Shown here: positions 63,226-64,000 of the stretch, piece by piece
Numbering within the stretch: the first letter of the stretch is position 1
How the letters are laid out: each line of letters opens with the position of its first letter
From: Argentina anserina
Lineage: Eukaryota; Streptophyta; Magnoliopsida; Rosales; Rosaceae
Length of the DNA: 64,000 bases
Direction: 5' to 3'
Assembly: GCF_933775445.1 (NCBI RefSeq)
Contig: NC_065875.1
Location: 25,729,555-25,793,554 of the forward strand
Program-made: the position numbers and the translations under genes
Notes under the pieces: model-generated
What the model was told of the DNA's origin: nothing
Database searches by the model: none
The model's input: only the letters and a program-made list of their open reading frames with translations

Positions 63226-64000
63226 ATGCATACTAGTACAAACTACAGGTACCAGCGTTCAGCATCTAGATTAACAATCGGTGCACACTTGTTTGGCATC
63301 TTAGCCCTCATACTCTTGCTTGTTTGGTTGTTGCATTATCGCGGGGGTCTCGATTATGATTCTGGCAATTCACAGAAAGTTTTCAATGTAAGACCAGTAC
63401 TTTGTAGTTCATATTCACGGGTTAGAAGTTGAACATCGTAACTTAGGACTTCACTGACGTTCTATTTGTGTAATTTGGCAGGTTCATCCGTTTCTTATGT
63501 TCTTCGGATTCATTTTCCTTGCTGGTGAAGGTATATATGCAATATCATATTTATGAACTCATTTCAGTAGAACCATGCATAAGACTGTATAAAATGAAGT
63601 AATCTTTTCATAAGTATATATATGCGTTGTTCGGTTTCGTACGTAAGTGTGTGTGTTTTGATGATGAGCAGCAATGATGGCATACAAGACTGTAATGGCG
63701 GAACACAAGGTGCAGAAATACGTTCACGGCTTCTTCCACCTCGTAGCTCTTTGTTCCGGCATATTGGGGATATGTGCTGTTTTCAAGTTCCACGATATGG
63801 AAAATCTAGACGACATGTTTAGCCTGCATTCATGGATTGGCTTAACCACAATTATCTTGTACGGCTTGCAGGTATATAATTAAGCAACCAGCTTATATCT
63901 AAATGCCACTTAACTAAGTAATTAAGCTAAATTAGTTACCTATGTTGCAGTGGTTGTTTGGATTTGCTACATTTCTGTTTCCGAGAGCGTCAGAACATTC
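63226..64000 (+). CDS. Cytochrome b561 (transmembrane ascorbate ferrireductase), 5' part
   Basis: Di-haem membrane protein that passes electrons from cytosolic ascorbate across a membrane, usually the tonoplast. Exons 63226-63387, 63482-63530, 63672-63871 and 63951 onward; the window ends in exon 4. The frame shows a first helix ([17 protein letters not shown]), then [38 protein letters not shown], and [21 protein letters not shown]. Histidines in VHPF, KYVHGF and LHSW are candidates for the haem ligands conserved in the family. About half of the usual 220-240 residues are inside the window. No lesion seen. Confidence 0.93.

Noticed and set aside
1..64000. CRISPR arrays, operons, tRNA or rRNA genes
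   Set aside because: The repeats present are microsatellites, tandem duplications or transposon ends; no regularly spaced array and no clear tRNA or rRNA sequence was seen by eye. A tRNA scan was not possible.

Overview
The window is plant nuclear DNA: AT-rich, with multi-exon genes bounded by GT-AG introns (three GC-AG introns stand out), plastid- and secretory-targeted proteins, and plant-only families (NIK-type receptor kinases, TBL acetyltransferases, xyloglucan endotransglucosylases). Protein similarity and the repeat content suggest a eudicot, probably a rosid and perhaps Rosaceae. That placement is inference, because no marker here fixes the species.

Layout. 1-5053: the 3' part of a NIK-like LRR receptor kinase (+), then an intronless ArfGAP of the AGD5 type (-) whose ATG lies 2 bp from a small LTR-like sequence carrying a TATA box. 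5054-9414: a MITE and a TBL-type wall acetyltransferase (+) with a 2-nt frameshift. 9415-18060: a nested hairpin and two intact purple acid phosphatase genes (+), both 345 aa. 18061-31822: a repeat-rich island with long inverted-repeat MITEs, a Ty3/gypsy pol tail with LTR, a probable non-coding element, a gene of unknown function (-) cut by the 5' LTR of a Tat/Ogre-like retroelement, a LINE 3' end inside that element's gag, and a second unknown gene (+). 31823-33374: a third purple acid phosphatase, now a pseudogene. 33494-40557: a 2-oxoglutarate/Fe(II) dioxygenase of the prolyl-4-hydroxylase class (-) and an ALKBH10B-type RNA demethylase (-). 41868-44274: a 2.4-kb solo gypsy LTR. 45039-47571: the beta (glutamine amidotransferase) subunit of anthranilate synthase (+), with a 2-nt deletion at its catalytic cysteine. 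50571-52766: an XTH30-like xyloglucan endotransglucosylase/hydrolase (-). 52767-63225: about 10 kb without a recognisable gene, holding one more MITE and microsatellites. 63226-64000: the start of a cytochrome b561 gene (+).

The genes are independent plant loci, not an operon. The only functional cluster is the purple acid phosphatase array (two genes and one pseudogene in the same orientation, spread by transposon insertions). I found no undescribed multi-gene system. The points most worth checking are the two in-frame 2-nt losses (TBL and ASB), the LTR-linked ArfGAP retrocopy, the nested retroelement that broke an unknown gene, the hairpin at 9975-10126, and three GC-AG introns in two genes.
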